From Pandoraea norimbergensis (GTDB lineage: Bacteria > Pseudomonadota > Gammaproteobacteria > Burkholderiales > Burkholderiaceae), in NCBI RefSeq assembly GCF_001465545.3, contig NZ_CP013480.3, positions 1,612,001-1,676,000 on the forward strand: a stretch of DNA of 64,000 nucleotides, written 5' to 3'. The position numbers and the translations under genes were made by a program. Every line of letters begins with the position of its first letter. Positions within the stretch are counted from its first letter, which is position 1. Positions 24,644 through 35,129 of the stretch are shown piece by piece. The notes below the pieces were generated by a model that did not search any database, had not been told where the DNA came from, and saw only the letters and a list, made by a program, of their open reading frames with translations.

Positions 24644-25849
24644 ATGTCGTCTTCCGCTGCATCGCCCGCTCAAGCGGCTGCCGCAGCACCCGCCAACGCC
24701 ACCGCGTTGCTGGTGCGCTTTTCTCTCAATGTGTTTCTCGCCTGCCTGACCATCGGCATGTCGCTCTCGGTCGTGCCGCTGTTCGTGCACGACACGCTCG
24801 GGTATCACAACATCGTCGTCGGCTTCGCCGTCGGCATTCAGTCGCTGGCCACAGTGCTCACCCGCAAGTTCGCCGGACGCACCGCCGATCAGCGCGGCGC
24901 CCGTGTCGCCTTGCAACGCGGCCTGCTGTTCGTCGTACTGTCGGGCATCGCGTTGCTCGCGACCAGCCTGCTCGTATTGCCCGCCGGGCCGCGCCTCGGC
25001 GTGCTCACGGTCGCGCGTTTGCTGCTGGGCGTCGGTGAAAGCCTCGTCATTACGGGCACGCTCACCTATGCCATCGGCAGTCTCGGTGCCCCGCAGTCGG
25101 GCCGCGTGATGTCGTGGACCGGTGCCGCCATCTTCGGGGCGCTCGCCGTCGGTGCGCCGGTCGGGCTCTCGCTCTACGGCAGCACGTCGCTCGTGGGCGT
25201 GGCCGTCGCCACCTGTCTGTTACCGTTCATCGGATGGTGTGTGATCGCGCGCATTCCCGCCGTCGCGCCCGCCCATCACGCAGGCGGCGCACTGCCGTAC
25301 TCACAGGTGCTGCGCATCGTCTTTTTGCCGGGGCTCGCCCTTGCCATGCAGGGGGTCGGCTTCGCCGTGGTCGGCGCATTCGTCGTGTTGTTCTTCGACT
25401 CGGCGCGCTGGTCGGGTGCCGCGTTGGCGCTGTCGGCATTCGGGCTGGCGTTCGTGCTGATGCGCCTGATCGGCGGGCGCTGGCCCGAGCGATTCGGCAA
25501 TCTGCGCGTCGCGCAGATTTCGATGATCGTGGAAGCGCTGGGTTTGCTGCTGGTGTGGCAAGCACCGGGCGCAGGCGTGGCACTCGTGGGTACGGCGCTC
25601 GCCGGTGCCGGTGCATCGCTGATCTTTCCGTCGCTCGGTATCGAAGTCGTTAAGCGCGCACCGGCAGCCAGCCGCGGCACCAGTCTGGGGACGTATGCCG
25701 CGTTTCAGGACATCGCCATTCTGCTGACCGGGCCGCTGGCCGGTGCCGTTGCCAATCCGTTCGGCTATCGCGCTGTGTTTCTTTGCGGTGCCGTCGCGGC
25801 CGTGCTCGGTGCGGTCGTGGTCGTTACATTGCGTGCACGTCGCCGCTGA
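24644..25849 (+). CDS. MFS transporter, YhhS-like (second paralogue)
   Basis: This 401-residue MFS protein has 12 predicted spans. Family features include TRKFAGRTADQRGARVAL at the motif A loop and GVGESLVITGTLTYAIGSLG. It aligns along its whole length with the protein at 11280-12542, so the two are paralogues of the YhhS type. The ATG at 24644 is preceded by an Ala/Ser-rich, poorly conserved N-terminus of about 20 residues. It overlaps the convergent PhzF-family gene by 26 bp at the 3' ends, leaving no room for a terminator between them. The substrate is unknown; efflux of small molecules is the usual suggestion for the family. Confidence 0.87.
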   Translation: MSSSAASPAQAAAAAPANATALLVRFSLNVFLACLTIGMSLSVVPLFVHDTLGYHNIVVGFAVGIQSLATVLTRKFAGRTADQRGARVALQRGLLFVVLSGIALLATSLLVLPAGPRLGVLTVARLLLGVGESLVITGTLTYAIGSLGAPQSGRVMSWTGAAIFGALAVGAPVGLSLYGSTSLVGVAVATCLLPFIGWCVIARIPAVAPAHHAGGALPYSQVLRIVFLPGLALAMQGVGFAVVGAFVVLFFDSARWSGAALALSAFGLAFVLMRLIGGRWPERFGNLRVAQISMIVEALGLLLVWQAPGAGVALVGTALAGAGASLIFPSLGIEVVKRAPAASRGTSLGTYAAFQDIAILLTGPLAGAVANPFGYRAVFLCGAVAAVLGAVVVVTLRARRR

Positions 25850-26729
25850 TCCAGCACCCGGCTGCGGCGTCGAGCGTATCGCGTAGCGTCACGGTGATGG
25901 CTGACGGATGCCCCATCGCCACGCCCTGACGCACCACGACGCCGCGCTCGCCCGGGCGCAGCCAACCAAAACGGCGTGCGCCGTAGAGCAGGGCGGCGGC
26001 CGCAATGCCGGTCGCCGCATCTTCCGGATATCCCGACGAACGCGGAAATTGACGGGCCTGCAAGATCGGCAGCGATTTGCCGTCGCCGACATCCTCGCGC
26101 GCACACGGGTACAAGCCCGTGGAGCCGATGGCGTCGCAGGTGGCTAGCATCGTTGCGAAGTCGGGTCGGAGCGCTTGCAGTTGCGCCACATTGCGCAACG
26201 GGACGAGGGTCTTCACGCGGCTGGTGGCGGCATTACAGATGCCCTCCAGCGCAATGTCGTCCGGCGAGATTCGCAACGCCGCGCAAATGGCGGCGATGGC
26301 GCTCGCGTCGATGATCGGTTCCGTGCGTCCCGCCGGTTGGCTGACTTCAATATGCTCGCCGTCGGCTGCCACTCGGCCTTCGACGATCCCGCTCAACGTT
26401 TCGATCCGCACAGGCTTGCCGTCCCAACGCCCCTCGCGTCGCAACACCCACAACGACCCCAGCGTCGCGTGCCCGCACATCTCCATCTCGTGATTTGGCA
26501 CGAAGAACCGGAAACGCCAGTCGTTGCCGCTGTCTTCAGGGGCCATGACAAATGCGCTTTCGTGGCCGTAATGGGCCGCGACACGCCGCATGTCTTCGGC
26601 GCTCATCGCATCGGCATCGAGCACGATGGGGGCCGGGTTGCCGCCGTTGTCGGCCGCCGGAAAAACACTGACCAGCGAGACAGCGGCCGGTGCGGGAAGT
26701 GAAAACGGAAGTGGGCTGTGCAACGTCAT
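25824..26729 (-). CDS. PhzF-family isomerase-like protein
   Basis: This 301-residue protein of the PhzC/PhzF (COG0384) family adopts the diaminopimelate-epimerase-like two-lobed fold. Seen features are VSVFPAADNGGNPAPIVLDA near the N-terminus (family FxxNPAxV region), FFVPNHEMEMCGHATLGSLW (about residues 72-91) and SGYPEDAATGIAAAALLYG (~211-229). The catalytic acid of PhzF is a Glu in the first lobe; here the equivalent region reads NHEMEMCGH. No phenazine genes are nearby, so a housekeeping or detoxifying role is more likely than phenazine synthesis. Its 3' end overlaps the exporter gene by 26 bp. Confidence 0.88.
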   Translation of the reverse strand: MTLHSPLPFSLPAPAAVSLVSVFPAADNGGNPAPIVLDADAMSAEDMRRVAAHYGHESAFVMAPEDSGNDWRFRFFVPNHEMEMCGHATLGSLWVLRREGRWDGKPVRIETLSGIVEGRVAADGEHIEVSQPAGRTEPIIDASAIAAICAALRISPDDIALEGICNAATSRVKTLVPLRNVAQLQALRPDFATMLATCDAIGSTGLYPCAREDVGDGKSLPILQARQFPRSSGYPEDAATGIAAAALLYGARRFGWLRPGERGVVVRQGVAMGHPSAITVTLRDTLDAAAGCWISGDVHAM

Positions 26730-27272
26730 AGGCGTGGGGAAATCGCAGGAATCAATCGTGAAAGATTACGCTTTGCGCGGGGTGTCCGTCAGCCTCTTCG
26801 AAAAGGTATTTTCGGACGCGCGCCGCATATTGCCGGTGTGTCAGTGCTGGTGTGGCCCGCACGGCAAGGCGATGCGCGAATGACATGGCGACGATTGATG
26901 CGCGATGTCAATTCGCGTGGAACGTCACATTGTTACGACAAGCGAAACCGCATGCACTTTCAGAAAATAACCATTGACTGAATCAGTGCTCGAAGTCGAG
27001 CGGCGTTTGTTGGTTTACAATCGCGCCGGCCTCCCGAAAACGAAAGGGGATGGCAGGGTGAGAACCGTGGCGCATCGGCCTATCCGGCTGGGGCGCAACG
27101 TCCGGAGACAAGGCTTCGGGCCCCGTGTGATGCATTCCCGTCACGCGAGAATCGTGCGGTCTGTGAGAGCAGTCGAGTAGGTAAGGCAGCGTGATCGGTG
27201 CGAGTGGTCCGTAGGCAGTGTTGCAGTGGCAGTTCTGGCTGCGAGGGCAGCCAAAAGATCGAAGTGGAGACC
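26730..27272 (+). other. Long intergenic region, possible structured leader
   Basis: The 543 bp between divergent phzF-like and ACS-transporter genes holds no supported ORF. TACAAT at 27014-27019 is a plausible -10 box for the transporter, which would give a leader of about 250 nt rich in G/C-paired segments (27030-27260). I compared it by eye with FMN, TPP, cobalamin, glycine, c-di-GMP, yybP and guanidine riboswitch consensus and found no full match. Confidence 0.4.
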
Positions 27273-28583
27273 ATGAGTACTATCGCTAGCGGTACCAATA
27301 CCGGCGCACGCACGCGCGAAATCGAGGCGCAAGCCTACGCGAAAGCCACCTGGCGTTTGTTGCCGTTCCTGTTCCTGTGTTACGTCGCGGCCTACCTTGA
27401 CCGCGTGAACGTCGGCTTCGCCAAGCTGCAAATGCTGAACGATCTTCAGTTCAGCGAGACGGTGTACGGTCTGGGGGCCGGCATCTTCTTCATCGGTTAC
27501 TTCTTCTTTGAAGTGCCGAGCAACATCATCATGCACAAGGTCGGCGCCCGTCGCTGGATCGCCCGCATCATGATCACGTGGGCCGTGCTCTCGGCCGCTA
27601 CGCTGCTCGTCAAGACACCGACGCAGTTCTATCTGGTGCGCTTCTTCCTTGGTGTGGCAGAGGCCGGGTTCTTCCCGGGCATCGTGCTGTATCTCACGTA
27701 CTGGTTCCCGGCACAACGCCGTGGGCGCATGAACGCGCTGTTCATGATCGGTATTCCTATCGCCGGCGTGTTTGGCGGCCCGCTGTCGGGCTGGATTCTC
27801 TCCGCATTCAATGGCGTGGGCGGCTGGGCCGCATGGCAATGGCTGTTCTTCATCGAAGCCATTCCGTCGGTGATCCTCGGCGTGGTCACGCTGATGTACC
27901 TGCCGAACGGCATCCGCTCGGCCTCGTGGCTGTCGGACGAAGAGAAGACGATTCTCGAGAACAACATCGCACAGGACGGCGCAGGCAAGGCACAACACTC
28001 GATCGCGTCGGTGTTCACCAACAGCCGCGTGTGGCTGATGGCACTGATCTACTTCTGCTGCATGATGGGCCTCTATGGCATCGGCTTCTATCTGCCGACG
28101 CTGATCAAGGCCAGCGGTGTGAAGAGCGCGCTCGACGTCGGTCTGTTGACCGCCATTCCCTACGCTTGCGCTGTCGTGAGCATGATCACCGTGGCCCGCA
28201 GCTCGGACCGCACGGGTGAGCGCCGCTGGCACTTTGCCGTGGTCTCGTTCGCCGGTGCCATCGGTCTGTATCTGAGCACGGTGTGGGGCAATAACGTGCC
28301 GCTGGCCATGGTCGCGCTGTCGATCGGCACGGCAGGCATGCTGGCCACGATGCCGGTGTTCTGGACGTACCCGAGCGCACTGCTCGTGGGCGGCTCGGCA
28401 GCCGCGGCCATCGGCATGATCAACTCGATCGGCAATCTGGCCGGCTTCGTGAGCCCGTTCATCATCGGCTGGCTCAAGGACGTGACGCAAAGCACCAACG
28501 CAGGCATGTACTGCGTGTCGGCGGCGCTCGCGCTCGGTGCCGTGCTGGCACTCACGCAGTCGAAGGCTCAGGTCAATCGCTGA
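27273..28583 (+). CDS. MFS transporter, anion:cation symporter (ACS) family
   Basis: This 436-residue permease has 12 spans and strong ACS-family signatures: RLLPFLFLCYVAAYLDRVNV in helix 1, VPSNIIMHKVGARRWIARIM at the helix 2-3 loop, and FLGVAEAGFFPGIVLYLTYW (about residues 124-143). Members import organic acids such as tartrate, phthalate, glucarate or nicotinate with protons. The ATG at 27273 follows GTGGAG and replaces a longer frame from 27198. It stands alone with its own strong terminator and no enzyme gene nearby, so the substrate cannot be guessed from context. Confidence 0.9.
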   Translation: MSTIASGTNTGARTREIEAQAYAKATWRLLPFLFLCYVAAYLDRVNVGFAKLQMLNDLQFSETVYGLGAGIFFIGYFFFEVPSNIIMHKVGARRWIARIMITWAVLSAATLLVKTPTQFYLVRFFLGVAEAGFFPGIVLYLTYWFPAQRRGRMNALFMIGIPIAGVFGGPLSGWILSAFNGVGGWAAWQWLFFIEAIPSVILGVVTLMYLPNGIRSASWLSDEEKTILENNIAQDGAGKAQHSIASVFTNSRVWLMALIYFCCMMGLYGIGFYLPTLIKASGVKSALDVGLLTAIPYACAVVSMITVARSSDRTGERRWHFAVVSFAGAIGLYLSTVWGNNVPLAMVALSIGTAGMLATMPVFWTYPSALLVGGSAAAAIGMINSIGNLAGFVSPFIIGWLKDVTQSTNAGMYCVSAALALGAVLALTQSKAQVNR

Positions 28584-28650
28584 TGCGATTGATGTAATCG
28601 TCTCATGTCATCAGTCACCCGGTTTGCGCCGGGTGGCGAGACAAATAAAA

Positions 28651-28675
28651 AAGCCGGCAATTGGATTGCCGGCTT
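28651..28675. terminator. Bidirectional intrinsic terminator
   Basis: AAGCCGGCAA (28651-28660) pairs with TTGCCGGCTT (28666-28675); an A-run precedes and an eight-T run follows. It ends the ACS transporter transcript and the convergent icd transcript. Confidence 0.95.
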
Positions 28676-28779
28676 TTTTTTATTTGCTGCGTGCGACGCG
28701 TTGAAGATCGGTGGCAGCAGAGCGGCCCGCAAGGGCCACCCGTGCTGCAACGTCACACAAGCATCGCTTGGGGTACGAC

Positions 28780-31020
<2,241 letters not shown>

Positions 31021-31486
31021 CGCGAAGTCTCGAATCCAAGAATCAGGAAAAGGTGGGGGAACGCCGCCGACTGGAAACAGCCCGGTAGCCATGTGCGAAT
31101 TTCCCTGATTGTGACACGGGTCGGGGGCAAAACTGAAATGCCTTTTCGTAATGTGAAGGCTTAGGTCTTATATAAGACTCGCCCTATAGGCCCCGTCGGA
31201 CGGTTCAAACGCCCGCAGCATGCGGCACTCGGCCCTTGCGGTGGTGGCAAGGCGGCCGTGTCGAGGCACAAGCCAACGCTTGCCGACGCACGCGCAGCGA
31301 AAAATACGAACGGATCATCGCGAAAAAGGCAATGAAAACGACGCCGTTGCGGATGAGGCGATCAACTTCGGGACTGCTGGGAATTAAATTGCGCGGGGAG
31401 GGAGTTGCGCAAGAATCAGTATTTCGGAGGTGGGCTTTTCCGTCTCGGGGACTGACTCACCGCTGAGTCGGAAAAGCCTGAAATAC
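31021..31486 (-). promoter_or_regulatory. icd upstream region with perfect palindrome
   Basis: The 466 bp between icd and tRNA-Val contains no supported gene. A 14-base perfect palindrome GTCTTATATAAGAC at 31165-31178 lies in an AT-rich stretch and could be a regulator site overlapping the icd promoter. The right part (31417-31488) is a long inverted repeat treated separately. Confidence 0.45.
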
Positions 31487-31488
31487 TG
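31417..31488 (-). repeat. Long inverted repeat overlapping the 3' end of tRNA-Val
   Basis: CAGTATTTC (31417-31425) and GGCTTTTCCG (31433-31442) pair with CGGAAAAGCC (31469-31478) and GAAATACTG (31480-31488). Inside lies a further perfect stem GACTCA-CCGC-TGAGTC (31454-31469). The outer arm runs into the encoded CCA of the tRNA. It may terminate the tRNA transcript or guide 3' processing; no T-run is present. Confidence 0.65.
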
Positions 31489-31561
31489 GTGGGTGGTACA
31501 GGGATTGAACCTGTGACCCCTGCCGTGTGAAGGCAGTGCTCTACCGCTGAGCTAACCACCC
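31487..31561 (-). tRNA. tRNA-Val (anticodon CAC)
   Basis: The minus strand folds as a full cloverleaf: acceptor GGGTGGT/ACCACCC, D arm GCTC...GAGC, anticodon stem CTGCC/GGCAG with loop TTCACAC (anticodon CAC, reading GUG), and T arm ACAGG/CCTGT with TTCAATC. Discriminator A and an encoded CCA follow. It lies 255 bp downstream of dnaQ on the same strand. Confidence 0.97.
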
Positions 31562-31816
31562 AAATCATTAACTAAATCAATGACTTAGTGTTGATTGCTG
31601 AAGCTTTCGTTTCGCAATCAGGAGCAGAACTTTAACTGTTTTCGTAGAAGTCTGCAACCTTTCTTTTAATCTTATTTTGCTGCCGTCGTGATGATATCTC
31701 TCGATCACTTCACGTCGTTTCTTGCGATGACTCGCAAGCAGCAAAGAAAGCGATTATAGGGACGTTTTTTGCGCTTGTGAAGGGGTTCCTGCGAAAATTT
31801 CGCAGAAATCGCCAAC

Positions 31817-32554
31817 TCACGCTGCGGGTGCCGCTTCGCCTTCAGGCGGTGCCGGTTCCGTGCGCCACACGCAGGTGCCCTTGATGCCCTTGTCGATCTC
31901 GCTCAGCACGCCGTCGTGCATCGTCACTTCTTCCGCGGCGGCAAGAATGACCGGCAATTCGAACTGACGCAACGAGATCTTCTCGCGCTGATTGCCGTCC
32001 TCATCGTCGCCATCGCCCGCGTCGATCACGAGGCTCTTCTGACCCCGCGTCATCGCCAGATAGACGTCGGCCAGCAATTCCGCGTCGAGCAATGCGCCGT
32101 GCAGCGTACGGTGCGCGTTGTTCACGCCCAGACGTTCGCAAAGTGCATCGAGCGAGTTGCGCTTGCCGGGGAACATTTCGCGCGCACGCAGCAGCGTGTC
32201 GATCAGGCTCGCGCAGTTCTCCATAAACGGCGGCCAGCCCATGCGGCCGAATTCCATGTCGAGGAAGCCCAAATCGAAGGCCGCGTTGTGGATGATGATC
32301 TCGGCGCCACGGCAATACTCACGCAGCTCTTCGGCCACGTCGGCAAACTTCGGTTTGTCGGAGAGAAATTCGGTGGTCAGGCCGTGCACTGCCAATGCGC
32401 CCGGATCGCTGTCGCGCTCGGGGTTGATATAGAAGTGCAGGTTGTTGCCGGTCAGGCGGCGATTGACCAGTTCCACGCAACCGATTTCCAGCAGGCGGTC
32501 ACCCGTCCTGGGGTTCAGGCCAGTGGTTTCGGTATCGAGAATCAGTTGTCGCAT
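31817..32554 (-). CDS. dnaQ: DNA polymerase III epsilon subunit (3'-5' proofreading exonuclease)
   Basis: This 245-residue DEDDh exonuclease is the proofreading subunit of the replicative polymerase. The motifs are ILDTETTGLNP with Asp7 and Glu9, HNAAFDLGFLD for motif II (about residues 92-102) and HRTLHGALLDAELLADVY for motif III (about 147-164). The C-terminal ~60 residues are acidic and variable, where DnaQ tethers to the alpha subunit. It follows rnhA on the same strand with a 66 bp gap, matching the common linkage of rnhA and dnaQ in proteobacteria. Identification is firm. Confidence 0.95.
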   Translation of the reverse strand: MRQLILDTETTGLNPRTGDRLLEIGCVELVNRRLTGNNLHFYINPERDSDPGALAVHGLTTEFLSDKPKFADVAEELREYCRGAEIIIHNAAFDLGFLDMEFGRMGWPPFMENCASLIDTLLRAREMFPGKRNSLDALCERLGVNNAHRTLHGALLDAELLADVYLAMTRGQKSLVIDAGDGDDEDGNQREKISLRQFELPVILAAAEEVTMHDGVLSEIDKGIKGTCVWRTEPAPPEGEAAPAA

Positions 32555-32620
32555 GGTGTTCGGTGTCTTTCAGAATTGGCTTGCAGGCATCGGGCTAAAT
32601 CGAGATGCGGGCGCAGGCGG

Positions 32621-33061
32621 CTATGCCCGGCGCAGACTCTCGACGCCGCGATTGGCGAGTTGGTCAGCGGCTTCGTTGCCTTCGTGACCGGCGTGGCCCT
32701 TCACCCAGCGCCACTCGATGTCGTGCTTTTGCGAGACGGCATCGAGTTCTTGCCAAAGGTCGGCGTTCTTCACGGGTTCCTTGGCGGCCGTTTTCCAACC
32801 GCGCGCCTTCCAGCCGTGAATCCACTCGCTGATGCCTTTCTGCACGTATTGCGAATCGGTGTGAAGCACCACCTGGCAGGGCTTGTTCAGCGCCTCGAGC
32901 GCGCGGATCACCGCGAGCAATTCCATGCGGTTGTTGGTCGTGTTGGCTTCGCCGCCGAACAGTTCCTTGCGGTGCTTGCCTGCGACGAGCAGGGCGCCCC
33001 AGCCGCCGGGGCCGGGATTGCCTTTACAGGCACCGTCGGTATAGATATCAACTTGCGGCAA
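32621..33061 (-). CDS. rnhA: Ribonuclease HI
   Basis: It cleaves the RNA strand of RNA-DNA hybrids. The 146-residue protein has all four catalytic acids: Asp9 ([12 protein letters not shown]), Glu47 ([10 protein letters not shown]), Asp69 (LHTDSQYV) and Asp133 ([12 protein letters not shown]). Translation appears to start at a TTG codon (33061): no in-frame ATG or GTG lies before the first catalytic residue, and GAGAGA stands upstream. The length equals other RNase HI proteins only with this start. It sits between a methyltransferase gene (17 bp upstream) and dnaQ, probably in one operon. A TTG start would keep its translation low. Confidence 0.95.
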   Translation of the reverse strand: MPQVDIYTDGACKGNPGPGGWGALLVAGKHRKELFGGEANTTNNRMELLAVIRALEALNKPCQVVLHTDSQYVQKGISEWIHGWKARGWKTAAKEPVKNADLWQELDAVSQKHDIEWRWVKGHAGHEGNEAADQLANRGVESLRRA

Positions 33062-33078
33062 GGTTATCTCTCAAACAA

Positions 33079-33936
33079 TCAATCAGGCAGGTCGGCCATT
33101 TCCGCGATCTTGCGATGCGTCGTGTTGGGCGTGGCCACCGGCGCCGCAGCCGGCTGGAGGCCGAGTATACGCTTGCGCACTTTGCCGACCAAGCGCATGC
33201 CGCGCACGCGCTTGACCGCACGCACCGCATAAAGCGCACCAAAAATCGGCCACCACCGGTCGCCGGCCGGTTCCATGAAGTCGAACCGTTGCAGCCAGTG
33301 TTCGCCCCGCAGCGGCGGGCGGTAGCACCCGAACCGGCCACGGTCGATATCGAACGAGAGCAGCTTGAGCCAGTCCTTGAGCCGCGTGAACGCGATCAGG
33401 TCGGCCCCCGGCGGCAGGAACGGTGCGCCAGCCAGCTTGCCGAGTTCTTCACGGGCGCCCCACAGACTCAGATTGTTGAAGCCGGTGATGATCACCTGCC
33501 CCTCGGGGACCAGAATGCGCTCGACTTCGCGAAGAATGTCGTGCGGGTTTTCTGCAAATTCGAGTACGTGCGGCAACACGACGAGATCGGTGCTGGCCGT
33601 GGCGATAGGTAATTCGTCGAAGCGGCTAACGAGGATGTCGCGCGTGACCATCTCGGGCGATGCCGTGTCGCATGACAGGTTGCCGGTGGTATCACTGGCG
33701 GCCTTGGTCATCAGGGGAGGGGCTTCCGCGCCGCGCGGCGCGGTGAGGACGAGACCCCGGTAAGGCATGCGGTTCTCGCGCAGCGTATCGAGCTCGGGGC
33801 GGCCAAGTTGCAGCGCATGATAGCCGAACAGATCCCCGACCCATTGGTCGAAGAGGGCCTGTTCCCATGCAAGCGCGTAGCGGCCTGGCGGTGAGACGAG
33901 CCAAACGGGCCAGTCTATAATCGGACGTTCTGACAT
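33079..33936 (-). CDS. SAM-dependent methyltransferase
   Basis: This 285-residue class I methyltransferase of the Methyltransf_11 kind is recognisable by the post-I region LVVLPHVLEFAENPHDILRE (motif around residues 118-137) and the following VERILVPEGQVIITGFNNLS. The first SAM-binding loop is not a textbook GxGxG: the region DTLRENRMPYRGLVLTAP is where it should lie. In betaproteobacteria this gene is regularly found between gloB and rnhA, but its substrate is unknown to me. The ATG at 33936 is only 14 bp from the divergent gloB start, so promoters of each gene must lie inside the other. It is likely the first gene of the rnhA-dnaQ unit. Confidence 0.85.
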   Translation of the reverse strand: MSERPIIDWPVWLVSPPGRYALAWEQALFDQWVGDLFGYHALQLGRPELDTLRENRMPYRGLVLTAPRGAEAPPLMTKAASDTTGNLSCDTASPEMVTRDILVSRFDELPIATASTDLVVLPHVLEFAENPHDILREVERILVPEGQVIITGFNNLSLWGAREELGKLAGAPFLPPGADLIAFTRLKDWLKLLSFDIDRGRFGCYRPPLRGEHWLQRFDFMEPAGDRWWPIFGALYAVRAVKRVRGMRLVGKVRKRILGLQPAAAPVATPNTTHRKIAEMADLPD

Positions 33937-33950
33937 GGTGGCGAGTATAT

Positions 33951-34778
33951 ATGGATGCGCACGCAGATGCGGTGACCGGGCAGTCGACCGGTACACTGAC
34001 CGTCTTTCCCGTCCCTGCGTTCCAGGACAATTATCTCTGGGTCATCGATAACGGCAAAGATGCCGTGGTCGTGGACCCGGGCGACGCCGCGCCGGTGCTC
34101 GCCTATCTCGATGCGCGCCATCTGACGCTGCGCGCCATTCTCATCACGCACAAACATGCCGACCACATCGGTGGCGTCGACGCGTTGCTTGCACGCTTCA
34201 ATGTGCCGGTGCACGGTCCGGCGCACGAGCCGATCGCCTGTGTCGATCATCCGCACGAAGGCGGTGAGACGTTTACGATCGAATCGCCGGCCATGACGCT
34301 GAATGTCGTCGATGTCCCCGGTCATACGCTGGGCCACATCGCTTACTTCCTCGGCGAAGGGGCGGCAGGTGCACCCCGGCTGTTCTGCGGCGACACGCTG
34401 TTCTCGTGCGGTTGCGGCCGACTCTTCGAAGGCACGCCAGCGCAGATGCTGACGTCGCTCGACAAGCTCTCGGCGTTGCCGCCGACCTCGCTCGTGCATT
34501 GCGCGCATGAATATACGCTATCGAATATTCGCTTCGCGCTGGCGGTCGATCCCGACAATCAGGCGCTGGTGAACTGGCACGACAAGGCGACAGCGCTGCG
34601 TGCCGCAGGTCAGCCCACGCTGCCCACGACGCTCGCCCAAGAGCGCGCCACCAACCCGTTCCTGCGCAGCGATGCCCCGGCGGTGGTGGCGTCTGCCGAA
34701 GGTCATGCCGGGCGCCCATCGCTCTCGCGTGAAGCGGTCTTCGCGACCGTGCGCGGCTGGAAAGATACCTTCCGTTAA
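33951..34778 (+). CDS. gloB: Hydroxyacylglutathione hydrolase (glyoxalase II)
   Basis: It hydrolyses S-lactoylglutathione to lactate and glutathione in methylglyoxal detoxification. The metallo-beta-lactamase motif THKHADHIGG (residues 66-75) binds the two metals, with further ligands in VPGHTLGHIAY and LFCGDTLFSCGCGRLFEGTP and a C-terminal HAGRPS-type glutathione-binding region. The 275 residues exceed the usual ~255 because of an N-terminal extension before LTVFPVPAFQDNYLW. A TATAAT at 33916-33921 inside the divergent methyltransferase gene is a plausible -10 box. It ends with a hairpin 22 bp downstream. Confidence 0.94.
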   Translation: MDAHADAVTGQSTGTLTVFPVPAFQDNYLWVIDNGKDAVVVDPGDAAPVLAYLDARHLTLRAILITHKHADHIGGVDALLARFNVPVHGPAHEPIACVDHPHEGGETFTIESPAMTLNVVDVPGHTLGHIAYFLGEGAAGAPRLFCGDTLFSCGCGRLFEGTPAQMLTSLDKLSALPPTSLVHCAHEYTLSNIRFALAVDPDNQALVNWHDKATALRAAGQPTLPTTLAQERATNPFLRSDAPAVVASAEGHAGRPSLSREAVFATVRGWKDTFR

Positions 34779-34800
34779 GCGGGCTCACTAGTCGCGAGAA

Positions 34801-34824
34801 CGTCAGGCTGTCAACAGCCTGACG
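34801..34824 (+). terminator. Hairpin downstream of gloB
   Basis: CGTCAGGCTG (34801-34810) pairs perfectly with CAGCCTGACG (34815-34824) around loop TCAA, 22 bp after the gloB stop. A T-run is missing, so it is a weak or Rho-assisted terminator. Confidence 0.6.
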
Positions 34825-35056
34825 TGCCATAACCTCTGTCCCAATCCGAGCGTTGACACCTGCACGGGTGCCTGCTCCGCCTTGCCGTATCGCCCCGGAT
34901 GTGATGTTTCGGTGTCATATCGATGGCATCGTATATGGGCAAAATGCGCGAAGTACGTGTGGCGAAGCGTTGACAATTCAGGCCTTCGATCTAAGGAATA
35001 ACCCTGATTTTTCGGGCGTTTTGGGCGAATATTTGCAAAAAATTTAGGCATAAAGG

Positions 35057-35085
35057 TTGACGCATCCGAAGGGTTTCCTTAACAT
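35057..35085 (+). promoter_or_regulatory. Probable sigma-70 promoter of mltD
   Basis: TTGACG (35057-35062) and TAACAT (35080-35085) are separated by exactly 17 bases and lie 45 bp before the mltD start. The rest of the 351 bp gloB-mltD gap contains the gloB hairpin and a second TTGACA at 34970-34975 without a good -10 partner. Confidence 0.6.
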
Positions 35086-35129
35086 CCTTGCCAATTTCAT
35101 GAAGATGTCACCCTATTCGAGCCCGATCA

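Noticed and set aside
27030..27160. Resemblance of GGCAGGGTGAGAACC to the start of FMN riboswitches
   Set aside because: The remaining conserved FMN elements (CCGGCGGT and later helices) are missing, and the downstream gene is not a flavin gene.
27141..28490. 449-codon minus-strand open frame
   Set aside because: Shadow of the ACS-family transporter; His/Arg/Asp-rich, without domains or ribosome binding site.
31236..31466. 76-codon plus-strand ORF between icd and tRNA-Val
   Set aside because: Arg-rich, no ribosome binding site, and its end runs through the inverted repeat next to the tRNA.
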